In this document: in pieces, positions 9,031 through 16,520 of the stretch
Layout of the letters: each line of letters begins with the position of its first letter
Numbering within the stretch: position 1 is the first letter of the stretch
Assembly: GCA_964447205.1 (NCBI GenBank)
Contig: CAYUSB010000039.1
Span: 20,376-84,375 of the forward strand
Direction of reading: 5' to 3'
DNA: 64,000 bases
DNA from: JAEUKH01 sp964447205
GTDB taxonomy: Bacteria; Myxococcota_A; Polyangia; Polyangiales; Ga0077539
Program-made: the position numbers and the translations under genes
The notes under the pieces: generated by a model
The model's input: the letters and a program-made list of their open reading frames with translations, nothing else
Databases searched by the model: none
Told to the model about the DNA's origin: nothing

Positions 9031-9975
9031 ATGGACACTCTTCCGCCAGAGAAGCCTCGGATCGTGTGGCCCGGGCGGGACATCCCGTGGAAGGTGTTCT
9101 TCAAGCGCCTCGGGGCGGAGCTCGCGAACGACGTGATCGACGACGCCGCCGCGATGGTGACCTTCTACTCGGTCCTGGCCCTCTTCCCCTTCCTGATCTT
9201 CACGGTGGCCCTGCTGAGCCGCGTGGTGAGTTGGGAGACCATCGAGGCGGTGGTGAATCAGGTCGCCCGGGTGACCCCCCGCGACGTGACCGTGATCGTG
9301 TCCGAGCGTCTGACGGCCCTGAAGACCCAGCCCGTGGGGAGCATCCTGACCCTGGGCTTCATCGGCACGCTGTGGTCGGCCTCGACGGGGGTGGCCTCGC
9401 TGATGCCTGCCCTCAACAAGGCCTACAACGTCGAGGAGACCCGGCCCTTCTGGAAGCGCCGCCTCATCGCCCTCGCGGTCACCGTCGGGGTGGGGGCCAT
9501 CACCCTCGTGGCGGCCCTCCTGGCCCTGGTGATGCCCGCCGTCAGCCGCTGGCTCGGGGGCCCCCTCGGGACCGTGCTCGGGTGGCTCAGCCTCCCGCTG
9601 GCGGCCCTGATCGTGATGCAGATCTGGGCCCTCCTCTACATGTTTCTCCCCAATGTGGCCTTGCGGTTTCGGCCCGTGACCCCTGGCCTTGTGGTGGGGG
9701 TCTTGCTCTGGGCCGGGGCCTCCTGGGGGTTTGGCCAGTATGTGCAGCGCTTCGGCTCGTACGAGAGCACCTACGGGGCCCTCGGGGGGGTGATCGTCCT
9801 GCTCCTGTGGATGTGGGTGTCGACCATGACCCTGCTCCTCGGAGCCGAGATCGACCGCATCATGATGCCCGAAGACCACGAGCACGCGGAGAAGGTCGCG
9901 TCGGCCCCTCCCCCGCAGTCGGCCCCTCCCTCGCGGCCTCGCCCCACGGCCACGGGCCACTCCGTGCCCGCCTGA
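9031..9975 (+). CDS. YihY/BrkB family inner-membrane protein
   Basis: 314-residue membrane protein of the YihY/virulence-factor-BrkB family. It shows the family's DDAAAMVTFYSVLALFPF near the start, six hydrophobic helices, and GTLWSASTGVASLMPALNKAYN and PNVALRFRPVTPGLVVG motifs. The C-terminal tail is Pro/Ser-rich and cytoplasmic. Start at 9031 is favoured by GGAG seven bases upstream. The open frame extends further 5' but that stretch shows no family similarity. The family's transport role is unproven. Divergent from the stress-protein gene, with promoters in the roughly 300-base gap. Confidence 0.93.
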   Translation: MDTLPPEKPRIVWPGRDIPWKVFFKRLGAELANDVIDDAAAMVTFYSVLALFPFLIFTVALLSRVVSWETIEAVVNQVARVTPRDVTVIVSERLTALKTQPVGSILTLGFIGTLWSASTGVASLMPALNKAYNVEETRPFWKRRLIALAVTVGVGAITLVAALLALVMPAVSRWLGGPLGTVLGWLSLPLAALIVMQIWALLYMFLPNVALRFRPVTPGLVVGVLLWAGASWGFGQYVQRFGSYESTYGALGGVIVLLLWMWVSTMTLLLGAEIDRIMMPEDHEHAEKVASAPPPQSAPPSRPRPTATGHSVPA

Positions 9976-10011
9976 TCGCAGCGCGCGCGGAGGGCGCCGG
10001 GCGTCGACGGC

Positions 10012-10722
10012 TCAGGGCGTACGCGGGGCGAAGACGAGCACGTACTGCCGGGCCAGCAGGAGGGCCTCTCCCCGCTGCGTAAACCCCGCGGCCTCCATCT
10101 CCGCCCGAACCCGCTCCGGGGGCAGGCGCATGGCCGGGGGCGGGCCCTCGGGGGCGTCGAGGCGGTAGTCGACGATCACCACGGTGCCGACGGCAGTGAG
10201 CCGCGGGCGGAGGCGGGCGAAGTACGCCGAACGGTCTTCGATGTGGTGGTAGGTGTCGACCAGGAGGACGGCGTCGACGGGCTCGGGGATCATCGCCGCG
10301 TGGGGGGTGCAGAGGGCCGCGAAGAGGTTGCCGAGGCCCTCGCGGCGCGCCCGGTCGTGCAGGTGCTGCACGAGGTTGGGCTCGAGGTCGAGGGCCCACA
10401 CCCGGCCCTGGGGGACAGCCCGGGCGAGGCGCACGGCGAAGTACCCCGTGCCCGCCCCGAGGTCGGCCACCCGGGCGTCGGGGCGGAGGTTCATGCGGGC
10501 GAGGACGCGGTCGGGCTCTTGCCAGGCGTCGCGGGCAGGGTCGTCGAAGACCGCGGACCAGTGCCCCGGGTCGTCAAAGCGGTGCCCGTGCCCGCCGTGG
10601 CCCCCGTGCTCCGCGCTGTGGGAGCCAGAGCCCCGGCCGTGGTGTTCGTGCCCGGGGTGGGCCCGCTGGGCCTGGCAGCCGAGGTGTCCGAGGAGGCTCA
10701 AGGCGAGGGCGGGACGCATCAT
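10012..10722 (-). CDS. Predicted lipoprotein with His-rich linker and SAM-methyltransferase fold
   Basis: 236 residues. The N-terminus MMRPALALSLLGHLGC looks like a lipoprotein signal with the lipobox Cys at about 16. A His/Gly-rich stretch (HPGHEHHGRGSGSHSAEHGG and on) follows. Then comes a class I methyltransferase fold: VADLGAGTGYFAVRLAR (motif I), ALDLEPNLV (acidic end of beta2) and VDAVLLVDTYHHIEDR. Similar exported methyltransferase-like proteins are known in this phylum, but SAM is not expected outside the cytoplasm, so activity or localisation is open. The His-rich region may bind metal. Convergent with the BrkB gene. Confidence 0.82.
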   Translation of the reverse strand: MMRPALALSLLGHLGCQAQRAHPGHEHHGRGSGSHSAEHGGHGGHGHRFDDPGHWSAVFDDPARDAWQEPDRVLARMNLRPDARVADLGAGTGYFAVRLARAVPQGRVWALDLEPNLVQHLHDRARREGLGNLFAALCTPHAAMIPEPVDAVLLVDTYHHIEDRSAYFARLRPRLTAVGTVVIVDYRLDAPEGPPPAMRLPPERVRAEMEAAGFTQRGEALLLARQYVLVFAPRTP

Positions 10723-10755
10723 GCCGGAGGTGTAGGCGAAACCTCCGCCGCAGCG

Positions 10756-10965
10756 CTACTCCAGCATCGCGGCGAGGGCCTCGGCGTCCCCGCGGAGCCG
10801 TGTGATGGCCCCGCAATCGAGGCACGCGAGGCAGTGGATCTGCCCCCCGACGCTGAAGACCTTCTTGAGGGTCGAGGCAGCCTCCAGGCGCACCGCCGCG
10901 CCCTCGATCACCGCCGCCTCGACCCGACTCGACCGACACTCCGCGCAGGACTTCTCCATGGACAT
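10756..10965 (-). CDS. Small zinc-ribbon-like protein
   Basis: About 69 residues with a CAEC pair near the N-terminus and CLACLDC in the second half, arranged like a four-cysteine zinc ribbon, separated by a beta-rich GAAVRLEAASTLKKVFSVGG segment. The tail DAEALAAMLE is helical. A nearby in-frame ATG at 10959 and GTG at 10968 are alternative starts. No function recognised. It lies just upstream of the methyltransferase-like lipoprotein on the same strand with a 33-base gap, so the two may be cotranscribed. Confidence 0.65.
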   Translation of the reverse strand: MSMEKSCAECRSSRVEAAVIEGAAVRLEAASTLKKVFSVGGQIHCLACLDCGAITRLRGDAEALAAMLE

Positions 10966-11019
10966 CACGCTCCGCCCCGGAGCCTACACCCGAATTGCCG
11001 CGCGGTGGTCCGGCGATGG

Positions 11020-11169
11020 TCAGTACAGCCGGCCCGTCGCCCAGAGCACGATCAGCACCAGCAGGATGATCCCCGCGGGCGACCACCCCACGATCCCATA
11101 GCGGCTGTGTCCCCAACCAGCGCCTCCGAGGCTCAGGAGGAGCAACACGATGATGATGGTTAGCAGCAT
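11020..11169 (-). CDS. DUF3309-type tiny membrane protein
   Basis: 49 residues, two short hydrophobic helices (MLLTIIIVLLLLSLGGAGW and WSPAGIILLVLIVLWATG) separated by HSRYGIVGWSP, ending in RLY. This pattern of ILLxILLLLxxGxxP, Y/WGxSP and a second Leu/Ile helix matches the DUF3309 family of about 50-residue proteins. The start ATG at 11169 has an AGAGAG sequence upstream. Function is unknown in the family. Confidence 0.72.
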   Translation of the reverse strand: MLLTIIIVLLLLSLGGAGWGHSRYGIVGWSPAGIILLVLIVLWATGRLY

Positions 11170-11517
11170 GGCAAGGCTCTCTTTCTATTCGGGTGGAGGT
11201 GGGCGTTGGGGCGCCGGAGGCATCGGGGTCGCCGAGCCAGGACACGGCGCAACGCCCGATGCCCTCGTGGGACCTCATCGACAATCGCCGGGGCCTCGCC
11301 ATCCCTTTTCCGAAGGGCATCGATGCGATGCAAGGGGTGCATATTCAACAACCACGCCGCCGCGTGACCGGGGCCTGAGCGGCGCGTTTCGTGGCGTGGG
11401 TGCGCCACGCTCCGAGCACGAACCGATGCGACAGCGGAGGCGAACGCGCCGCGGTGATGCCTTCCGCCTCAGACACCCTGTGCAGGTGTCGCGATGCGCC
11501 TCAGGACACGGCGGGGG
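11170..11517. other. Intergenic stretch, no gene recognised
   Basis: About 350 bases between the DUF3309 gene and the nucleotidyltransferase gene, both on the minus strand. Open frames here are short and lack family features or ribosome sites. The region near 11280-11390 is less GC-rich than its surroundings. It probably holds the promoter of the small membrane protein gene. Confidence 0.4.
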
Positions 11518-12084
11518 CTACACCATGCGTTCGGCGAGCAGACGATCCCAGCGGGCCACGCGGGCGTCGTCCTCGCCGACCATGTCGACGATCCATCGCC
11601 GCACGTAGGCGTCGTCGAGTTGGGCCCCCTGCACGGCCACCAGCCGCTGGAGATCGACGACATCCTTCGCCCTGAAGAACAGCAGCTTGAACGCCGCCGT
11701 GGCCTCCGCGGAGAGGATCCAAACGTCGTGGCCCTTCAGGGTCACGCGGACGCGCGTGCGGAGGGCCTCCCAGGAGAACGGGACGCTGGGCACGAAGAGG
11801 TCGACGCGTATCCCTCGGTACTGCACGACGATCAGGCCGTCGGCCTCGGCCTGGCTGCGGGCGCCTTCGACATCGAGGGCGATGCCCAGGGGCGCGGTGA
11901 CGCCGACCACCTGGGCGAGGGCGGCCTCGGGGCAGAAGAGGTTGATGTCGACATCGACCGTCGCCCTGGGAATGCCCCAGAACCCGTAGGCCAACGCCCC
12001 CCCGATGGCGTAGTCGATGTGGTGGGCCTCGAAGGCCTCGCCGAGCTCGATGGCCACGTCGAGGGCCGAGGGGTCGTCGCTCAT
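11518..12084 (-). CDS. Nucleotidyltransferase-fold protein (AbiEii/MNT-like)
   Basis: 188 residues. The motif IDYAIGGALAYGFWGIPRATVDVDINLFC has the GG...R-T-x-D-x-D layout of the nucleotidyltransferase superfamily (metal-binding Asp pair in VDVDI). Further VQYRGIRVDLFVPS supplies a third acidic strand (RVDLF). Proteins of this type occur as toxin or toxin-like components (AbiEii, MNT) and as orphan hypothetical proteins. The ATG overlaps the stop of a small upstream gene (ATGA), suggesting a two-gene translationally coupled unit. The catalytic residues look intact; substrate unknown. Confidence 0.85.
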   Translation of the reverse strand: MSDDPSALDVAIELGEAFEAHHIDYAIGGALAYGFWGIPRATVDVDINLFCPEAALAQVVGVTAPLGIALDVEGARSQAEADGLIVVQYRGIRVDLFVPSVPFSWEALRTRVRVTLKGHDVWILSAEATAAFKLLFFRAKDVVDLQRLVAVQGAQLDDAYVRRWIVDMVGEDDARVARWDRLLAERMV

Positions 12085-12350
12085 GCCGCGTCGCCGCGGG
12101 CGCGGGCCCGCAACGCCCGGAGGAGCTCGACCGTGGCGGGGTCGAGCGGATCGCGCAGGGCCTTGACCCGGTCGGCGTCGCTGCGGGCGGCCAGGATGGC
12201 CATCGCGTCGGCGCAGGCGAGGGCCAGGAGCGGCCCCGGCGCTCGGAGGTCATCGTGCGGTCCTTCCCCCTTCGACCGTCGCTCCCAGCCGTCGCTCCGC
12301 GGGCCATGTTGGCGCTTCCGCGGCGGGGTTGAAGCATCGTAGAACTCCAC
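12081..12350 (-). CDS. Small protein upstream of nucleotidyltransferase, possible partner
   Basis: Up to 89 residues. The C-terminal 55 or so residues are helical and Ala/Leu/Arg-rich (LALACADAMAILAARSDADR, DPATVELLRALRARARG). The first 35 look unlike a normal N-terminus. The GTG at 12350 is the only evident start in frame, but it would put the 5' end against the divergent ATPase remnant, leaving little promoter. The gene overlaps the nucleotidyltransferase by ATGA and could encode an antitoxin-like partner or the rest of a split protein. No family recognised. Confidence 0.45.
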   Translation of the reverse strand: MEFYDASTPPRKRQHGPRSDGWERRSKGEGPHDDLRAPGPLLALACADAMAILAARSDADRVKALRDPLDPATVELLRALRARARGDAA

Positions 12351-12358
12351 GTGTTCCG

Positions 12359-13259
12359 ATGTTGAAGCACCTCTCGCTGAGCAGGGTCGGCCCTGCGCCG
12401 ACGATGAAGCTGGAGTTTGACCCGCGGCTCAATGTGCTGACGGGTGACAACGGCCTCGGCAAGTCCTTCGTGCTCGACATCGCGTGGTGGGCGCTTACGG
12501 GCGAGTGGGCGGGGTCCCCCGCGGTGGGCGAGCGATCGAAACCCCAAGAGGCCGGCGCGCTGCTCGCCGGGACGAACGGCGACCCGTCCATAGAATGGGG
12601 CCTGTCGAACGTAGAAGGAGCGCGAAGACTCCGCGCCGTGCCGCCGCGAGGTGTGGGGCCGACGGACTGGGCCGCTCCCGAGAAGGCGCACGGAGCCCCC
12701 TGCCTCGTTCTCTATGCGCGCATCGACGGTGGCTTCCCCCTGTGGGACCCGTATCGCGGCGTGATGCCCGAGGATCGCCCCCCTGAGGTGCTGAACTTCT
12801 CGGCGCAGGAGATCTGGGACGGGAAGCCGCTCGACGCGCCCCGCAAGCTATTGACCGCGATCGCGCGGGTGCAGCGGGATGTGGCGGTGCGGGTGCTGAT
12901 GACAACGCACTCGCCGCTCGTGCTCGCGTCGCTGGAGCCCCTCTTCGAGGAGAAGCAGGATCAGCTCTTCAACTTTCGTGTCGCAGACGGCTCAGTGCGC
13001 GTCGAACGCGTCGACCGGGTGCGGCACGGCGACGCCACAGCATGGCTCCAGGGCGCGGTCTTTGGCCTCGGCGAGGCGCGTTCGAAGGAGGCCGAGTCCG
13101 CGCTCGACCGGGCCAACGCCTTTCTCCGGCAGCGTTCGGGCTCTCCCGCAGAGGCGCGCCGTCCAGGACGCCTTGAGCGCGCTCCTGCCAGGCGCCGACC
13201 CGTTCTGGGCGACGTGGGCGTTCGGCCTCCGGCGCAAAGGGATCGAGGTGAAGGGATGA
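12359..13259 (+). pseudogene. Decayed AAA/RecF-like ATPase (defence-type), internally deleted and frameshifted
   Basis: The N-terminus has a convincing OLD/SMC-type ATPase start: LKHLSLSRVGPAPTMKLEFD then a Walker A region LTGDNGLGKSFVLDIAWWAL. The frame then jumps near 12840 directly to the C-terminal RVLMTTHSPLVLASLEPLFE element. The signature and Walker B region expected between them is missing. Near 13140 the frame shifts: the family-like tail (ALSALLPGADPFWATW and GLRRKGIEVKG) lies in another frame ending in TGA at 13257-13259. With no Walker B and a frameshift the product cannot be a working ATPase. It is followed immediately by an HNH-like remnant. Confidence 0.75.
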
Positions 13260-13408
13260 TCCCGGTGCCGAGGCCGAAGGCGCGCCCGAAGGGCTTCCTC
13301 GCCCGTTGCACGACGCGGGGTGCGAAATGGCTGAAGAAGCATCCGCTCGACGCGCTCGGGCTGGGGAAGGAGCCGCAGATCGCGGCGTACGTGCGCACAA
13401 CACCGTAG
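13257..13408 (+). pseudogene. N-terminal remnant of the ATPase partner (HNH-type protein suspected)
   Basis: ATG overlapping the TGA that ends the ATPase tail, reading MIPVPRPKARPKGFLARCTT and RGAKWLKKHPLDALG, then a stop after 50 residues. The opening MIPVxRPxxPxxFxxRxxxxGxxWL resembles the N-terminus of HNH endonuclease-type partners encoded after such ATPases, as I recall them. No HNH catalytic motif remains. The overlap with the ATPase tail supports an original two-gene operon. The identification of the partner as HNH is inference from context. Confidence 0.5.
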
Positions 13409-13440
13409 GCCTCACGCGCTCCGCGTCGATCGCGTCCCCC

Positions 13441-14556
13441 TCAGGCGCCCTCGAGCTGCCTCATCAGGGCCCGGTCGCGTTCGGTCACGAGGTTGATCAC
13501 GACCCCAGGGCGCCCCGCCCGGGCCGTGCGCCCGACCCGGTGCAGGTAATGGTTGAGCTCCTGGGGCAGGTGGTAGTTGATCACCCGCCCGACGTGCGGG
13601 ACGTCGAGCCCCCGGGCCGCGAGGTCGGTCGAGACCAGGAGGTCGACCGTGCCGTCGCGGAAGGCCTTGAGGTTGGCCCTCCGCGCGACCTTGTCCATCT
13701 CGCCCCGGTAGACCACGCAGGCCCGCCCGAGGGCCGCGAGCTCCTCGGCGACCTTGTCGCACTGGTCGCGGGTGTTGACGAAGAGGAGGGTCCCGCCCGT
13801 CACGGGCTCGGCCAGGATGGCCCGCAGGTGCGGGGCCCGCTTGCCGTCGACCACCGCGCGGTGGACCGTGGTGAGGCTCGCCACGACCCGGTGGCTCCCG
13901 TCGCTGCGGATGACCTCGGCGTCGGCGAAGAGCCTGCCGATCAGCGACTGCACCGCCGCGGGCACCGTAGCCGAGAACATCGCGAGCTGCCGCTCCGGGG
14001 GGCAGGCCCGCACGATGCGCTCGGCGTCGGGCAGAAACCCCGGGTCGAGCATCTGGTCGACCTCGTCGAAGACCAGGGTCCGGACCTCCCCCAGGTCGAG
14101 GAGCTCCCGGTCAAGGAGCTTGACCAATCGTCCCGGGGTGGCCACCAGGACCTCGAAGGGGCCCTCGATGCTGCGCCGGGCCACCTCCATGGTCGTGCCC
14201 CCGAGGACGGCGCGGACGCGCAGGCGGGTGGTGTGGGTGAGCTGCTTGAAGACCCGGGTCACCTGCTCGCCGAGGTCGCGGGTGGGCACGATCACCACGG
14301 CCCGGGGCTTTGCGGGCTCGTCCAGGGGCTCGCCGGCCTCCAGGGTCTTGAGGGTGTGGAGCACAGGCAGGACGTAGGCGAGGGTCTTGCCGCTGCCGGT
14401 CTCGGCCACCCCGACGATCGAGCGCCCCTGGAGGAGGGCGGGCAGGGCCCGGCCCTGAATCTCGGTGGGGGTCACGAGGCCCAGGGTGTCGAGGGCGGCG
14501 CGGAGCGAGGGCAGGAGGTCGAAGGCGGCGAAGGTGCTGGGCGGGGTCACGGTCAT
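13441..14556 (-). CDS. DEAD-box ATP-dependent RNA helicase
   Basis: 371 residues with a full helicase core. Q-motif region FDLLPSLRAALDTLG...PTEIQ, motif I AETGSGKT, Ia PTRDLGEQV, Ib TPGR, motif II DEVD (instead of DEAD), motif III SAT, motif IV LLFVNTR, motif V ARGLDV and motif VI HRVGRTARAG. It probably remodels RNA (ribosome assembly or RNA decay). There is no C-terminal extension, so it is a minimal core. Monocistronic-looking, with a 29-base gap to a membrane protein gene further along the minus strand. Confidence 0.95.
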   Translation of the reverse strand: MTVTPPSTFAAFDLLPSLRAALDTLGLVTPTEIQGRALPALLQGRSIVGVAETGSGKTLAYVLPVLHTLKTLEAGEPLDEPAKPRAVVIVPTRDLGEQVTRVFKQLTHTTRLRVRAVLGGTTMEVARRSIEGPFEVLVATPGRLVKLLDRELLDLGEVRTLVFDEVDQMLDPGFLPDAERIVRACPPERQLAMFSATVPAAVQSLIGRLFADAEVIRSDGSHRVVASLTTVHRAVVDGKRAPHLRAILAEPVTGGTLLFVNTRDQCDKVAEELAALGRACVVYRGEMDKVARRANLKAFRDGTVDLLVSTDLAARGLDVPHVGRVINYHLPQELNHYLHRVGRTARAGRPGVVINLVTERDRALMRQLEGA

Positions 14557-14585
14557 TGGGGGGCTTTACTCTCACGACGGGGCGG

Positions 14586-15107
14586 TCAACGGGGCGGACG
14601 ATCGCGGCGGGCGGTGCCCCACCGGGCGGCCCCATACCCCACCGCCATCGCAAACGGAACCACCGCCAGCAGGGCCCCCATGCGCCCCGCCACGGCCCAG
14701 AAGAGCAGGGACGTGGTGAGACCCGAGAGGGTCCCGTGGCGGGCCGTGGTGCCCCGTCCGAAGCGCCCCACGAACCATCCCCCCAGGGCCACCGAGGCCA
14801 GGAGGGCCCCGAGGGGGACCATCCCTGCCAGCATCTCGGCCCCGCGGGCCGCCAGGGGTTGGGCCGCCCGCACCGCAGCGATGGAGATCGGGGTCGGGGC
14901 CAGGCCATAGGTCGCCGCGTAGATGCGTATCGACACCGCGGCCGCGGCCGAGGCCAGGAGGGCGAAACACACGACGCTCACGGTCGTCCCGAGCGGGACC
15001 CAATGCCACGGCGGCCGGGCCTCTTCGCCCTCGGCGGGCGCTGCGGAGGGGGTGGGGGGCGGGGCGGGGGCGTTGAGGACGGGGAGATGTCGCCGGGGGG
15101 AGGCCAT
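14586..15107 (-). CDS. Hypothetical membrane protein
   Basis: 173 residues. After a Pro/Ala-rich cytoplasmic start come about four hydrophobic segments (VPLGTTVSVVCFALLASAAA, MLAGMVPLGALLASVALGG, LSGLTTSLLFWAVAGRMG, ALLAVVPFAMAVGYGAA) and an Arg-rich tail. No family recognised. It lies just upstream of, and on the same strand as, the helicase gene. Confidence 0.65.
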   Translation of the reverse strand: MASPRRHLPVLNAPAPPPTPSAAPAEGEEARPPWHWVPLGTTVSVVCFALLASAAAAVSIRIYAATYGLAPTPISIAAVRAAQPLAARGAEMLAGMVPLGALLASVALGGWFVGRFGRGTTARHGTLSGLTTSLLFWAVAGRMGALLAVVPFAMAVGYGAARWGTARRDRPPR

Positions 15108-15153
15108 CGAGCTCTTGCATGCGGGTCGACGGCCCTGGCGTCAAGGCAGGGGA

Positions 15154-16302
15154 CTACGCCGCCTCGGTCTCCCACAGCGACGCCCGGAGGTGCTCGGCGA
15201 GCCGCAGGGCGGCGTCGCAGGCGGGCATCCCGGTCTCGCGCACGAGGACCGCGTCGACGGGGGTGGCGAGTTCGACGCAGAGGGCCTCGACGGCGGCGTC
15301 GCGGGCGGCCTCGACCCGAGCCTGGGCCGTAGGCGACAGAAGCGGGGTGATCCAGGCGGCGACGGCCCAGGCGAGCTCGGCGTGGCGGGTCTCGTCTTCG
15401 GCGATGGCGTCCATGGCCCGGGCCACGACCGGGTCTTCGGCGTGGAGGCCCTGCCACGAGGCCACCAGGGCCCCGAAGGTCTCGCGGACGCAGCCCTCGA
15501 CGGCGTTCTCCAGGGCCACGGCTTCGAGGGGGCGCACGGGGCCTACGGCGATGTCGTCGAGGCGCACGGAGGCCCCACCCCGACGGGCCAGGGCCGCGGT
15601 CATCCGGGTGTGGCGACGCTCGTCCTCGACGGCGGCCTCGGCGGCCTCGACCAGTCCGGCCGGGGCCCCGTGAGCCCGCAGCTCCGCCGCGAGCCGCTCG
15701 AACGCCGGAACCGACGCCCACTCCAGGGCCGCGGCCTCGGCGAAGTACACCCCCGTGGGGCTCCCTCGGCCCACCACCTCGGCGCGGGAGTACCCTTCGG
15801 GGCGACGTCCGATGGCGCAGAAGGTACAACGCACCCGCACCGCCCCTCCGGTCTCCCGCTGCCCGTTGCAGAAACCCCCGATGGGCCCCCCCTGGGTCTC
15901 GGGGCAGAGGGTGCGACACTGCGCGCTCGTAAACGAGAGGTTGTCGCTGGTACCCGCGTCGTATTCGAAGCCCGGCGGCAGTCCGCAAGGGTACAGGGCC
16001 TCGGCCTGACAGGTGTTGGCGTTGACGACGACCCGCTCGCAGCCCGTGTCCACGGGGGGGTTGCCCGTGTCCACGGGGGGGTTGCCCGTGTCCACGGGGG
16101 GGTTGCCCGCATCCACGGGGGGGTTGCCCGCATCCACGGGGGGGTTGCCCGTGTCCGTCACGACGCCCGTGTCAGCCGGGCCGGCGTCGGTGTCGGGGGG
16201 AGCCACCGTGGTGCTCCCGCAGGCGGCCAGGAGGGTGGCGCTGGCGGTCATCGTCAGGGCCTGACGAAAGAGGTCCCGCAGCCGCTGTGTATCGTGGGTC
16301 AT
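15154..16302 (-). CDS. Ferritin-like diiron lipoprotein with tandem-repeat linker
   Basis: 382 residues. ATG 16302 has GGAGGAG eight bases upstream. Signal peptide with lipobox LLAAC (ASATLLAAC), then a linker of five NPPVD(T/A)G repeats, then a Cys-rich segment (CERVVVNANTCQ, CRTLCPETQGG, VRCTFCAIG). The C-terminal half is helical with two E...ExxH units: LEWASVP with VEDERRHTR, and ENAVEG with AEDETRHAE, the ligand pattern of a ferritin-like diiron centre. It is expected on the outer side of a membrane. Oxidase, metal-storage or structural role is not determinable. Confidence 0.85.
   Translation of the reverse strand: MTHDTQRLRDLFRQALTMTASATLLAACGSTTVAPPDTDAGPADTGVVTDTGNPPVDAGNPPVDAGNPPVDTGNPPVDTGNPPVDTGCERVVVNANTCQAEALYPCGLPPGFEYDAGTSDNLSFTSAQCRTLCPETQGGPIGGFCNGQRETGGAVRVRCTFCAIGRRPEGYSRAEVVGRGSPTGVYFAEAAALEWASVPAFERLAAELRAHGAPAGLVEAAEAAVEDERRHTRMTAALARRGGASVRLDDIAVGPVRPLEAVALENAVEGCVRETFGALVASWQGLHAEDPVVARAMDAIAEDETRHAELAWAVAAWITPLLSPTAQARVEAARDAAVEALCVELATPVDAVLVRETGMPACDAALRLAEHLRASLWETEAA
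16051..16155 (-). repeat. Five 21-bp tandem repeats encoding NPPVD(T/A)G
   Basis: Five uninterrupted 21-bp units starting at 16051, 16072, 16093, 16114 and 16135. Each carries a run of seven G on the plus strand. Units differ only at the gtgtc/gcatc position (Thr versus Ala). Because 21 is divisible by 3, copy-number change keeps frame, whereas slippage within a G7 run would break it. They form the flexible linker of the ferritin-like lipoprotein. Confidence 0.95.
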
Positions 16303-16520
16303 GTCTCGACGCTCCTCCCCCGTCCACGTCGTACGCGGCCGAGGCGAAGTACGCTGATAGCAAGGTCGATGCCGCCGCGGCAAATACGCGCAGAACACGA
16401 GAATGGGCTCCGACGGCTGTGCCACCCTGGGTCAGGGGCCCCGACCGCCCGGTTGTGCTTGCCCGGGGCTGGGCTTTGCCGCAACGCTCCGGGGGGACTC
16501 CCTGGAGCCCGAAGCCCCCA

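Noticed and set aside
13441..14556. DEVD in place of DEAD as a loss of function
   Set aside because: Motif II variants of the DExD type are common in active RNA helicases and the other motifs are intact.
16051..16155. Tandem repeat as possible CRISPR
   Set aside because: Units are contiguous 21-mers with no spacers and encode a protein linker. No CRISPR array was seen anywhere in the window.
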